Source: Adiantum capillus-veneris (lineage: Eukaryota; Streptophyta; Polypodiopsida; Polypodiales; Pteridaceae). Taken from it: a DNA stretch of 30,000 bases. Shown here piece by piece: positions 1-10,050 of the stretch. The notes under the pieces were generated by a model. It saw only the letters and a list, made by a program, of their open reading frames with translations. It did no database searches and had not been told where the DNA came from. Numbering within the stretch: position 1 is the stretch's first letter; each line of letters begins with the position of its first letter. The stretch covers positions 64,699,969-64,729,968 of the forward strand of contig CM043963.1 in NCBI GenBank assembly GCA_014529385.2, given 5' to 3'. The translations under genes and the position numbers were made by a program.

Positions 1-178
<178 letters not shown>

Positions 179-180
<2 letters not shown>

Positions 181-1194
181 AGATCGACGTTGTCACTTCG
201 GATCATTCTTAAAATGTCGAAATGCGCTCTTCTATTCTCTTATTCCTTTGGGAGTATTTGAATACTATGGACCTAGGTGGTCAAAAAATGAGGCACACGA
301 GACCATAGTTACATGGAAATGGGAACAAGGCTGGCAAGGCCATCTAAGACGCAAAATTGCTTGCAATGGAACAGATCATGATTGGCTTCTTATAGTTATA
401 GTTTGTATGTAACCTTCAAAAACTCATTAAGTAACAACACAAAGGAAGCAAGAAACAAGTAATTTTGGAAACGGAGTTTCTGATCCATGTTACTATGCAC
501 CAAGCTGATAGTCACAAGACGATTTAGAAATTTTATCATGTAGGAAAGTCTTTTTCACTGTTTTTCATACATTGAATAACATTATGAGCTTCTGTTCGAG
601 AAGCACCGCATACCTAGCTAGGTACGATTGGGGGCAAGGGACCCCCGGTCCCCCACCCGAGCTGGCGGACCCCAATCGTACTTAGCTAGGTATGCGGTGC
701 CTCCCTCGCAGAAGCTCTTGATGTGGGAATTTTTGTGAGAATTTGTCCAAAATTTCTTGTGAGTGTCGATCGAGAAAATGCTGGCTCATTGTGTGTGTCT
801 AGAGCTCTCTACCACACTTTGTTTTCACAAACTGTGTCTACAATCTCCTTCAAGGTTCCCCTCGAATGATCTTCCAATTCAAGAGATAAAAGCAGGGGCC
901 TCGAAGCGCCAGGCTAGCCGGCAGTCACAAAAGTGGAATTGTTCATGTTCTGGCAGGCACCCCAACTCCAACCTTTCTATGTGTTGTTCGACCACAGGCA
1001 CAGCTCGAAGTTGAGGCCAAATGCCGCCGACACACTCCAACCTAACAATGCTCAAAGTTGACAACCTGCACGTTTCTCATTTGGCATGAGAAGGTTCATT
1101 CAGCTCTTTTGCTGTCGACTGGTCTTCTGAGCGGCCGTCGCGACAGCCAGCCGTTTTGATCACCTTCTACTGACAACAGTTATAGACGAGCAGC
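179..1194. other. Non-coding stretch, no gene recognised
   Basis: Apart from the inverted repeat at 586-717, I see no recognisable gene in this kilobase. The open frames at 763-1014 (+) and 879-1064 (-) overlap, are short and have no family signature. The composition is unlike the pure microsatellites on either side. Confidence 0.6.
586..717. repeat. Near-perfect inverted repeat (hairpin)
   Basis: The left core arm (603-633) and right core arm (670-700) are reverse complements at 30 of 31 positions. The single difference would be a G-U pair in RNA. The loop is 36 nt and C/G-rich. A second outer arm pair, 586-594 with 709-717 (9/9), extends the stem after an unpaired stretch of about 8 nt on each side. 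No convincing target-site duplication flanks it. It could be a MITE or foldback relic or a transcribed hairpin such as a small-RNA precursor; the sequence alone does not decide. Confidence 0.85.
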
Positions 1195-1273
1195 AGAGCT
1201 CGTTCAGACGCGCCGCAGAGCCTGTTGAAAGGAACGCGAACGTGAATGCGAACGTGAACGAGGGGGTTCGGTC

Positions 1274-1313
<40 letters not shown>

Positions 1314-1772
1314 ATGAGCATGAGAAGAAGAGATAATTAAAGTCGAGCGGGGCTAGAAAAATACATTTTCCCTAAGGTGAAGCTTAACATTCTCCCTATT
1401 CTTAGGTAAAAATTTGAAGGTTTTGCAGGTATTTGCACTAAAACTTGTCTAAATTTCTTGGTTTTCTTTAAAGGAAGCTCGAAATCTAACCGATATTTTA
1501 CATTTTAACCAGTTAAAATACACTAGACCCCGATATTTTTCTAGCTCTACCCAAGAGACCTTAAAGATCTAGAGAGAGAGAGAGAGAGAGAGTGTAGGTC
1601 AAATTTGAAATTCTCTCGATTTTCAGGTCAAAATTTGAAAATTTTGCCGGTATTTACACTAAAACTTGTGTAAATTTCTCAGTTTTCTTCAAGAAAAGCT
1701 CAAAATCTAACGAAGATTTTACAGTTTCAGCCAGTTAAAATACACTAGACCCTAGTTTTTCTCTACCACGGT

Positions 1773-1789
1773 GGGGGGGGGGGGGGGGG
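1773..1789 (+). repeat. Poly-G tract (17 G)
   Basis: A pure run of 17 G closes the first tandem unit. The equivalent position in the second unit holds the 29-G run, so the tract has changed length between copies. Confidence 0.9.
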
Positions 1790-2106
1790 TGGAGAGAGAA
1801 GTGGGGAGAGAGAGAGGATATATATATATTGTACATGTGTGTGTGTGTGTGTATATAATATATATATATATATATGCTAGAAAAATACATTTTCCCTAAC
1901 CTAAGAAAATAAGGTGAAGCTTAACATTCTCCCTATTCTTAGGTAAAAATTTGAAGGTTTTGCAGGTATTTGCACTAAAACTTGTGTAAATTTCTTGGTT
2001 TTCTTTAAAGGAAGCTCGAAATCTAACCGATATTTTACATTTTAACCAGTTAAAATACACTAGACCCCGATATTTTTCTAGCTCTACCCAAGAGACCTTA
2101 AAGATC

Positions 2107-2160
<54 letters not shown>

Positions 2161-2332
2161 GTCAAATTTGAAATTCTCTCGATTTTCAGGTCAAAAATTG
2201 AAAATTTTGCCGGTATTTACACTAAAACTTGTGTAAATTTCTCAGTTTTCTTCAAGAAAAGCTCAAAATCTAACCGAGATTTCACAGTTTCAGCCAGTTA
2301 AAATACACTAGACCCTAGTTTTTCTCTAACAC

Positions 2333-2361
2333 GGGGGGGGGGGGGGGGGGGGGGGGGGGGG
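2333..2361 (+). repeat. Poly-G tract (29 G)
   Basis: A pure run of 29 G at the end of the second tandem unit, followed by a GA-rich spacer and a TA microsatellite at about 2391-2530. Runs of this length are prone to polymerase slippage and to assembly errors. Confidence 0.9.
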
Positions 2362-2416
2362 ATGGAGAGAGAAGTGGGGAGAGAGGAATATATATATATA
2401 TTGTACATGTGTGTGT

Positions 2417-2473
<57 letters not shown>

Positions 2474-2619
2474 GTATATATGTATATATGTATATATGTG
2501 TATATATATACATATATATGTATATACATCTGTGCAGTAGAGCTCGTTCAGACGCGCAGCAGAAGAAGTTGAAAGAACCTGCTACAAGGAACATGAACGC
2601 GAACTTTAAATGAGGGGGT

Positions 2620-2626
<7 letters not shown>

Positions 2627-2700
<74 letters not shown>
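2627..2700 (+). repeat. (CT)n/(CA)n microsatellite in third unit
   Basis: CT dinucleotides with one TTC interruption, ending in a short CA run. It occupies the same relative place as the CT tract at 1278-1309 in the first unit. Confidence 0.9.
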
Positions 2701-2905
2701 TTTACATGTACATGTGGGCATGAGAGCGCTAGCGGTCACATGAGAAGAAGAGAAAAATACATTTTTCCTAACCGAAGAAAATAAGGTCAAACGTAAAATT
2801 CTCCCTATTTTTAGTAAAAAATTGAAGATTTTACTGATATTTTCACTAAAACTTGTGGAAATTTTTTGGTTTTCGTCAAAGAAAGCTCAAAATCTAACCA
2901 AGACA

Positions 2906-3196
2906 CTATAAGAAGAGTTGCCTATAATTGCTAACATTGCCGCGAAAAAACAAAGGAAAAAGGAGAGAGAAAAATTTGCAGGAGCGGCAATAACTGTGGC
3001 TATGCACACGATAGTGGTTTGTTAGCAATAAGCGCGATAACAGTCGTGGTAATATATCCGCTACTATTACCACACCAATTGCCACAGATATTATTGTGCT
3101 TATTGACGCTACACGCCAATTCAACAATAAAGGTGCTCATTTGAGCTACCCAAATGAGCATCTTTATTTTTTACTTCATAGAACAATGAAACATCA
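2906..3196. other. Non-coding spacer with a 43-bp hairpin
   Basis: No gene is recognised. An 18-bp inverted repeat (3126-3143 against 3151-3168, one mismatch, 7-nt loop) is followed by a T-rich run. In a plant genome this is more likely a foldback remnant than a transcription terminator. Confidence 0.6.
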
Positions 3197-3920
3197 ATTG
3201 TTTTTTGGAAGAGTATAAAAAATACCTAAGAATTGAAACTGACTTTACTTTACCTTGACAATTTAAAATGTAGAAGATCAACTATTGAGAAAAGTTACAA
3301 TAAAAAATAAATAGTTGTATATACATTGTTCCACATTGGGACTTTATGAAAGTTTGGATAATTTTTTTTTCTATCTAATCCTCCTCTATCTCGTCGTCGT
3401 TCATAGGCACGTATGTTTGATCATTTTGACTCTACAAGCAAATTAAACAATTATCAACAGCTCAAAACAATTGATACAAAATTACTTGTTTTAAACTTAC
3501 CGCCGCATTGCTCAGTTGTTTTTTAATAACCATCGCCGTATCAATATTGAATTGTTTTTTGGAAGAGTATAAAAAATACCTAAGAATTGAAACTGACTTT
3601 ACTTTACCTTGACAATTTAAAATGTAGAAGATCAACTATTGAGAAAAGTTACAATAAAAAATAAATAGTTGTATATACATTGTTCCACATTGGGACTTTA
3701 TGAAAGTTTGGATAATTTTTTTTTCTATCTAATCCTCCTCTATCTCGTCGTCGTTCATAGGCACGTATGTTTGATCATTTTGACTCTACAAGCAAATTAA
3801 ACAATTATCAACAGCTCAAAACAATTGATACAAAATTACTTGTTTAAACTTACCGCTTGTAGTGATCCAACCGCCGCATCAAATTGCTCATGAGAGATGT
3901 GGTTGTTTTTTAATAACCAT
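3197..3920. repeat. 354-bp tandem duplication
   Basis: The block starting at 3197 recurs at 3551 with almost no substitutions over about 300 bp. The copy nearer the left (3197-3550) has lost short segments present in the other copy near 3855-3905, so the two differ mainly by small deletions. The repeat contains the last exon, the last intron and part of the penultimate exon of the minus-strand gene that follows. The right-hand copy is the one joined to the rest of that gene. Confidence 0.9.
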
Positions 3921-5074
3921 CGCCAAGTATCAAATTCTATATGTCGTTCAGGATACTTGACCATCTCTCTGGTTGGTCGAGAGAGAGTGATATTTTCTTA
4001 AGTTAGCAATAACAATACCAAATCATCAACTACAATCTTTACAATTACTGTTCGACGTTATAAAGTAATCAATCTTACATATTTATCGTTCCAAGCTGCT
4101 TTGCCTCCTAAGACATAGTATGTGGGATTTTGTCTCGCACGAGCATGGTGTTGTTGTCTGTATGACGAGCCCGTCGTAGTTTGATCACTCTTCTCTTGAA
4201 TTGCCCACTCCCAAACCGCTTCTGCCATTTTGTCACCGTAGTAACTTCTATCTAGATCTCTAACCTGGTTGGCTGCTACGTGCCGCACATTGGACTGCTT
4301 GTTTTTCAAAAATGTCTTTATGTAGCCCTCCAATCACTGTTGTGAAAAACGTTGATCGGGGGCATTTGGAAATCTAGCTAAAAGAGCGTCCTCAATGTAG
4401 TTGGTCTCTAAACTTTCTAAAATTGTTCTTATACGTTGAATGTATAGGAATTTGTAGATGGCGTCGAAATGCCTTGCCCTATGCTGTGTCGAAGTCCACC
4501 TCCCCGTCATATTTTATTTTAAGCTATAGTAGCGTCCATGCATGTCTGTCACGGGTGCGTCACTATCCTCGTCCTCTGCATCAAAGGCAGCACGCTCTGA
4601 AAGTGGGGACTCCATTCCCGGCCACTACCAAAATAGGAGAACCACAAGATCTGTCGCCGCTTCGCGTGCTGGTAGAGGAATTTTGTCGACGATGTTCTAG
4701 TGAAGCAGAAGTAGAATGGAGAGGCGTAGGACCATGTGATGCGATGGGAGTGGGACCCTACGATGGAAGGCGAGTAGAACCATGCTATGGAAGGGGAGTA
4801 GGATCATGTGATGGAATGGGAGTAGGAAGATAAGAAGGGGCTGTAGACTGAGGTGCCCTCGATGAGATGCTTTGTAGGTAAGGAGTCCCTCCCTGACTCC
4901 CCCATGGTATAGTCTACGGAAAAATACTGTAGTTCGCAAGATATTGTGGAGTGTAGTGTCCAAAAAAATTCTCTGTCTCTGAGAGGTACTGGTCTCATAA
5001 AGAGAGAGCCCGATGTAGGTCTGGATCTACGACCGATGGAGGAACCTGAGAAGGTAGGTGTAGGATGGACATGC
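3375..5074 (-). pseudogene. Decayed multi-exon gene, probably transposon-derived
   Basis: Reading right to left, an exon opens after an acceptor AG at 5075-5077 and encodes a Ser/Pro-rich stretch with an imperfect 30-bp repeat (about 4723-4832) giving TPxPSHxP-like units. Stop codons and frameshifts follow. Downstream, 4079-4342 encodes a segment with motifs LEGYIKTFLKNKQ and YYVLGGKAAW and ends at a GTAAGA donor (4074-4078). The next exon, 3854-3968 (motif FDTWRWLLKNN), ends at GTAAG. The last exon, 3729-3785, ends in an acidic tail and stop, and a second copy of it lies at 3375-3431. A proline-rich region followed by a basic domain of this kind recalls plant En/Spm-associated accessory proteins, but I cannot assign a family. 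In-frame stops make it a pseudogene here. Confidence 0.45.
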
Positions 5075-5319
5075 CTGCAAATAACAAAAATAAGCCTATG
5101 ACACTCATGGTTTAGGGTTAGCTAGCCAGAAACATTCTTTATTTCTTTGCTTTTTCTCACCGACTCAAGACTCGGGTCCAGTGGAGGCGATGTCCACCCC
5201 AGGTGGGAGCCCACCTGGGATGTGAATCAACCAAAAGAAGAGCCAGCTGGCTGCTCCCCACCAGTTGGTCTCTCGTCATACTTAAGGAGGATGCAAGTCC
5301 ACCCAACAAATAGGGACAC

Positions 5320-6426
5320 ATGATCTATGAGACCAACTCACGCTTGCGAATAAGCTTTTGGAATTGTAACGGGTATCCATGGAATGCGGGAATTGGCATT
5401 GATGAGCTTACCAATGACTCCGATGTGATACTTCTTGTCGAAACATGGGAGCATGATGCACAACGAATTCTTGGATTTGACAAATACGATGTGCATTCTT
5501 TGATGTGGGCCAAAAATGCAAAGCAACGAAGAGGCCAAGGAGGCGTAGCATGTATGACCAAAAAGGGTTTGAAAGATGTTTCCATTGTCAAAGAAGCTAA
5601 GTATAAACGCTACTTATGACTGAAAATCAGCCCACCAAATGGTCAAGTCATGTTTGTGGCCGGTTGCTACATTCCTCACTATGACTCCAACTTTTATGCT
5701 TGCTTGAATATGGATATAGATCAGCCCTTTGTTGAACTAGAGGAAGACATTGCTCATTACAAGGATCAAGGTGAAGTCATTGTTTTTGGAGACATGAATG
5801 ATCACACAAATATGTTACAACACGACACACAACAAGTAGACATGCCGCATATCTCAAGAAGAATGGATGACTCATACATGTATAATCGAAGTTCTAATGA
5901 TGCAAAAGAAGTGGATCACTATGAAAAGTCACTTCTACATATGTGCAATAGTACCGGAATGCTCATTGCAAATGGTGTATCTCTATGGAAAGGCACCAAT
6001 GACTTTACATGTAGAAGACACAACGGTGCTAGGTGATTGACTATATGTTGTTCTCGGAATCCACTCTAGAATGCATACAAAGCTTTACACTTGGTGAATG
6101 GAATCTGGAATTGGATCATAGGATATTATGTATTGACCTCAAGTGTGGTAAACGGCCCGAGCATGTAGCCTCCAATCATGATGTGAATCATTTGTACATA
6201 CGTCTAGACTTCAAACGAGCACTTATATATGTTGATATGGTGGACCACATGTTAAGCATGATAGAGCATCAAGAGAGCCCAACATTAGAATGCAAGTGGA
6301 AAGTTTTCAAAGAAGTAATTTTCTCTTGTGCGAAGGAATGCTTTCGGTGAAACACATGTCTTGCAAAAGGTCTAAGAAGGGTAGCACCAAGAAGAAATGG
6401 TTTGACATGGAATGTAGTCAAGCCCG
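5320..6426 (+). pseudogene. LINE ORF2, 5' half: AP endonuclease domain
   Basis: This part encodes an exonuclease-endonuclease-phosphatase (APE-type) domain, which nicks target DNA to prime reverse transcription. Visible family motifs, in order, are WNCNG near the start, VETW (catalytic Glu), GDMNDH, IDYML and ELDHR (the terminal Asp-His pair). The likely start is ATG 5320. It is broken by a TGA at 5617-5619, by a frameshift at about 6033 (a missing G before the IDYML motif) and by another at about 6345. The basic linker with motif KKKWFD leads to the insertion junction at 6426. Its partner half lies 11.9 kb away. Confidence 0.88.
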
Positions 6427-6459
6427 CATTAGGAAATTTCGGAGGTCATTTGGAGGGCC
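6427..6459 (+). repeat. Left terminal inverted repeat
   Basis: Begins CATTAGGAAATTTC and matches the reverse complement of 18268-18300 at 32 of 33 positions (the mismatch is G/A at the 15th base). Beyond 33 bp the two ends share only loose A-rich similarity. Confidence 0.9.
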
Positions 6460-6626
6460 TTCTAAGAAAATGTATTTTTTGCACTCTCTCTCTAGAAAAA
6501 ATGGCAAATAAAAGAGCTGGGTTTTTCATAGTAAAACTTCAAAAAGTGTACTTTAAGTAGATTCCTTACTCTTCTGAACATTCGTTCGTAGTGATTGAGG
6601 GATAATCCTCTTTTCAGTTGCATTGA
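6460..6626. other. Left subterminal region, possible gene A promoter
   Basis: AT-rich non-coding sequence between the left TIR and the first ATG of gene A. By position it should hold the promoter and perhaps transposase-binding sites. No clear TATA box or direct repeats stand out. Confidence 0.4.
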
Positions 6627-9477
6627 ATGAACAACGTCAATACGGAGGGAATGAGGCTAACATGGAGGGACGAATCCGTAGCCGCTATTCACTTTCCATT
6701 AAACCTGTACATTTGGCTAATGGCGCACTACTCAAATGGCACAAATGTTACCCAGAAACGAGCCAAATATCACCTTCACATTGATTTGGACAATGAGTAC
6801 CAACCATTGATTAAGCGCAGTAAAACAAACACACATATACCTCCCGCCTCCATAGACACGCTCAGAGCTCAAGGAGCTAAACACATAGATATTTGGACGA
6901 GAGGCTCTCTCTACCCTAAGAATCCAATAACTAATGCGTCTCCACCGTTTGTCAATCCTACAAGCTTATTGACCTTTGCTGGTGATGGAGAAAAGGGCCT
7001 TCTGGGTTATTGTAAATCACTTACAAGAGAAGCTGAAACTTACAAGAGCATTCTCCAAGCTCAACAATGTGAGATTGTTCGCCTTTCACATTTACATTCT
7101 ACAGATCAGGTTACCATTTTGCAACATAAAACAGAGGTACAAGAACTGAAAGGAAAGGTGCGAAGTTGTCAAATGAAGGACACCATCTTGGGTGGTCGTA
7201 TCCGAAAGAAGAAATTGCGCAATCTTGAAACATTGCAGGTTGCATCAGGAGGTCTCAAGAAAAGAATCCGAGCATTAAGGTGATGCTTCTTGGTTGGCTA
7301 CATTGTCTTAGTTAAGTAATCTTTTTGTTTTTTCTTGTTATGCATTGTTTTATGTGCCTAAATAGTGTTAGTGAAGCAAATTTTCTGTTATTTACGTATG
7401 CATTGTCTTCATGTAGAGATTCAATCTATCCTGACAAGGAAAACATTGACCCAAAGCCAATATAGAAAAGAGATTGAAGCCACTTATAAGTAGAATCCTG
7501 GCAGCAGATATAGTACATGACAAGAAGTTTAAGGTTTACAAAGAAATGTAGTGGACCGCTTTATTTCAGAGAACTCAGTGCCTGCAAAAGAGATACAAGG
7601 CACACTTGATTCACTTGGTGTAAGCAAAGAGGATATTTGGCTATCCAAAAGTCTGTCTCATCCATCTTTGTTAGGAAGGGTATAAAATCCAAACTTCTAC
7701 CATCAGCCTCAAGTGTTTGGAAAGAGAGGCTTCAGCTTAACGAGGCACAGGGAGACTATCTTGGACAGCCCTTTCATATTAAAGCAACTTACAGTGGCCA
7801 TGGAGCGAACATGGCATATGATGAGTTCAACAATATTTTTATGGACCTGCGGATACTACTACAGAAGAGAATGGTGGAGTTTTACAACATCACATTTGAA
7901 GAGTCACGTGGGCTAGTACATTTTGTGTTAAAACTGGATGAGTGTGATCTTGTTAAAGAGAAAAAGCTAGAGCGTGTTACTATTACTTTAATGAATAGAG
8001 CCCTCTCAAAGTGTCCAGTGATGATCCTTTATATTTTAGTGTTCAATCAGAATCTAACATATGGTGGCTTGGTGCGTTTGAGGTAAGCGATATTCTCAAG
8101 TAAGCTCAAATGTTCAGATCTACTTAAGTCTCATTTATTTTGTGTTGCAGGTAAAGAAAGAAGATCATGAGATTCTATATTGGGTGTTCCATCGAACTAA
8201 TATTCCGGAGGTGATTGATCGACAGACTAACCAGGGAGAGGTACTACGTCTAGATGGAAGGGGAGACTTTCAAGTTCAGTGGCATCTTGCAGGTGACCTT
8301 AAAACATTAAAGTGCATGTATAATTGTGGAATGGGTGCAATGGCAAAGTCACCGTGTTTGTTCTGCATGGAGCCTGCAAAGGTCATGGACCCAAAGTGGT
8401 GGAGAAAAGCTCCAACACGTCACATTGAGGATCCTGCTTTTCGACCGTTTTGAAAATACCACTTGAGAATGTCCACATTTGTACAATGCATGCCCTTTGT
8501 AGAATTGTGGAGAAATTGGTTCTACTTATACATTGGGTTTGCTTGGAAGATTAAGAACTCCGCAGAACGACAAGTAGCCCTGCAGTGCTTAGAAATGGTA
8601 CTGTCGGATATGGGGCTTCATGGTGGCAATGTGAAAATCCAGCGGGATGAAAAGAGATCAACTGCTGAGAAGGATGTCCCATGCAAACCATCCATTGGCG
8701 GGGTGAAGGCACGGAGGTTTTTATCTAAGCCCCAAGGTACAAGAGATCCAAAGCTAACAAAACATGGAAAAATATATAACACATCTTATGTTAGCAAGGT
8801 AGAGTATCAGAGCTGGAAAAAGCTACATATTGCAGTCAAAGACCACGAACCAACTACTCGTAACGCGAAGGCTGAGGTTTGGCGATCAATAGACATCCTA
8901 TTTTTGATGTGCGACAAAGATGACTGGTCACAAGGTGATATGAACAAGTTCAAGGAAAATCTCAACCTTCTGAAAAAATCATTCAAAACAGCATGGACAG
9001 ACACCCAGATTACTCACTACATGGTATTATAATGTATTTCTTTCTCTCTTATGTGCAAATATGTGACTGTAAAACATTCTAACTAATCTGTTTTCATATC
9101 TAGCACATCATCTTCAATCATTTGCCATATTTTATACAGAAGTATGGGAACCCGGCAATATGGAATACCCAAGGGATGGAAAAGTCTATTACATGGCGAG
9201 AAATGCTTATTTCAGGCACACACGACATGGTGGCTCTCGAATCAAGGCTAACACTTTGAGAGAACTATTTGAATGGTTCTATCGTAGAATCATTCATCGA
9301 ATGCAGGCAAAAGAAGTCTTGGCAAATTCAGCAACAGCACAAGCCATCAGACATTTACAACAACAAAAAGCTAAAAGATCAATGGCATACAACAACTCCG
9401 GAGCTCGTGACAGTCAACGAAGGTGGAGAGAGACAATGGTGTATGTGAATCACAAGTGGAGAAAGATACTCTGAGTG
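6627..9477 (+). pseudogene. Gene A: DDE-type transposase-like gene, decayed
   Basis: The first exon (6627 to about 7279, 218 codons) encodes an unrecognised domain with a basic coiled-coil C-terminus and ends at GTGATG, with an acceptor at 7411-7416. Later exons give, in order: VLKLDECD (candidate first Asp); WLGAFE before an intron at 8083-8150; AGDLKTL with CLFC (candidate second Asp and a Cys pair); IPLENVHICTMHAL; ITHYM before an 80-nt intron at 9024-9103; then HLPYFIQKYG and NTQGMEK (candidate catalytic Glu). This order resembles large transposase-like proteins with an HxMHxxxxHxPxxxxxYG segment before the final Glu. At least four frame changes (about 7995, 8450, 8555 and 9180) make this copy look inactive. 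Superfamily unassigned. Confidence 0.6.
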
Positions 9478-9537
9478 GATGACATTGTACAAAATTTATG
9501 TAATACATGATCTTATACAATTGCTACTTGAAGTGTA

Positions 9538-9993
9538 TCAAGATTTTGCAGGTTCAATTTTGTTTTTTGGCACGTCACCCTTGTAACGAATCATGAGATG
9601 TTTGCCATACTCTAAAAGTTCATCTGGGTTTTGTCTACCAAGAGCTAGTGCCATTGCTGTGTAGGTGTAGTAATACGCTGCCCGACCACCTGTATAGCCT
9701 GGGCAGTAACCAAAACAATCTCTAGCAAACACTTTGTCCACAAGAATGACTTTATCTGCACTTTTGGGCAGCACCGGTCCACCCAAGAAGCGTGATAGTG
9801 TCTTGAATGTGTAAGTTGCTATTGAACCCTCTTGTGACATGGAATTGTGAAAAACTACTATCGGCGACTCGCAAAGCTTTGAAAGGTACTGTGCTAGGAC
9901 CGCATCCCTTCCTCGATACTCTCTTGTCCGGCGCCGAAGGAAGTCATCCTTGTCAGCAATCCAAGACTGCACATACAATGTCAGAAATGACAC

Positions 9994-10050
<57 letters not shown>

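Larger units (their letters stand above)
1195..2905. repeat. Nested tandem repeat, three units
   Basis: A unit containing a GAGCTCGTTCAGACGCGC block, a CT tract and an AT-rich body recurs at 1195-1875, 1876-2538 (lacking the first block) and 2539-2905 (truncated at its 3' end). The AT-rich bodies starting at 1352 and 1876 are nearly identical (period about 524). Inside each body, two diverged halves about 220 bp apart repeat the same order of motifs (compare about 1404 with about 1625), so the array is a duplication of a duplication. Each full unit ends in a poly-G tract followed by a TA/TG microsatellite. No protein is encoded. Confidence 0.85.

Noticed and set aside
2298-2699. Open frames over TA, GA and poly-G tracts
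   Set aside because: They encode only Tyr/Ile, Arg/Glu or Pro runs from microsatellites. The same holds for similar frames at 11385-11725, 12287-13089, 20403-20812 and 22571-23324.
3126-3175. Hairpin followed by T run as a transcription terminator
   Set aside because: Intrinsic terminators of this form are bacterial; the surroundings are plant transposon DNA.
6420-6430. A 3-bp or 9-bp target duplication at the TIR element
   Set aside because: No identical direct repeat of either length is present on the two sides; only palindromic CAT/ATG and TA bases within the inverted repeats could be mistaken for one.
9967-9993. Start codon at 9993 for the second exon of gene B
   Set aside because: The stretch lies in the intron; the CAG acceptor at 9967-9969 joins in phase to exon 1.
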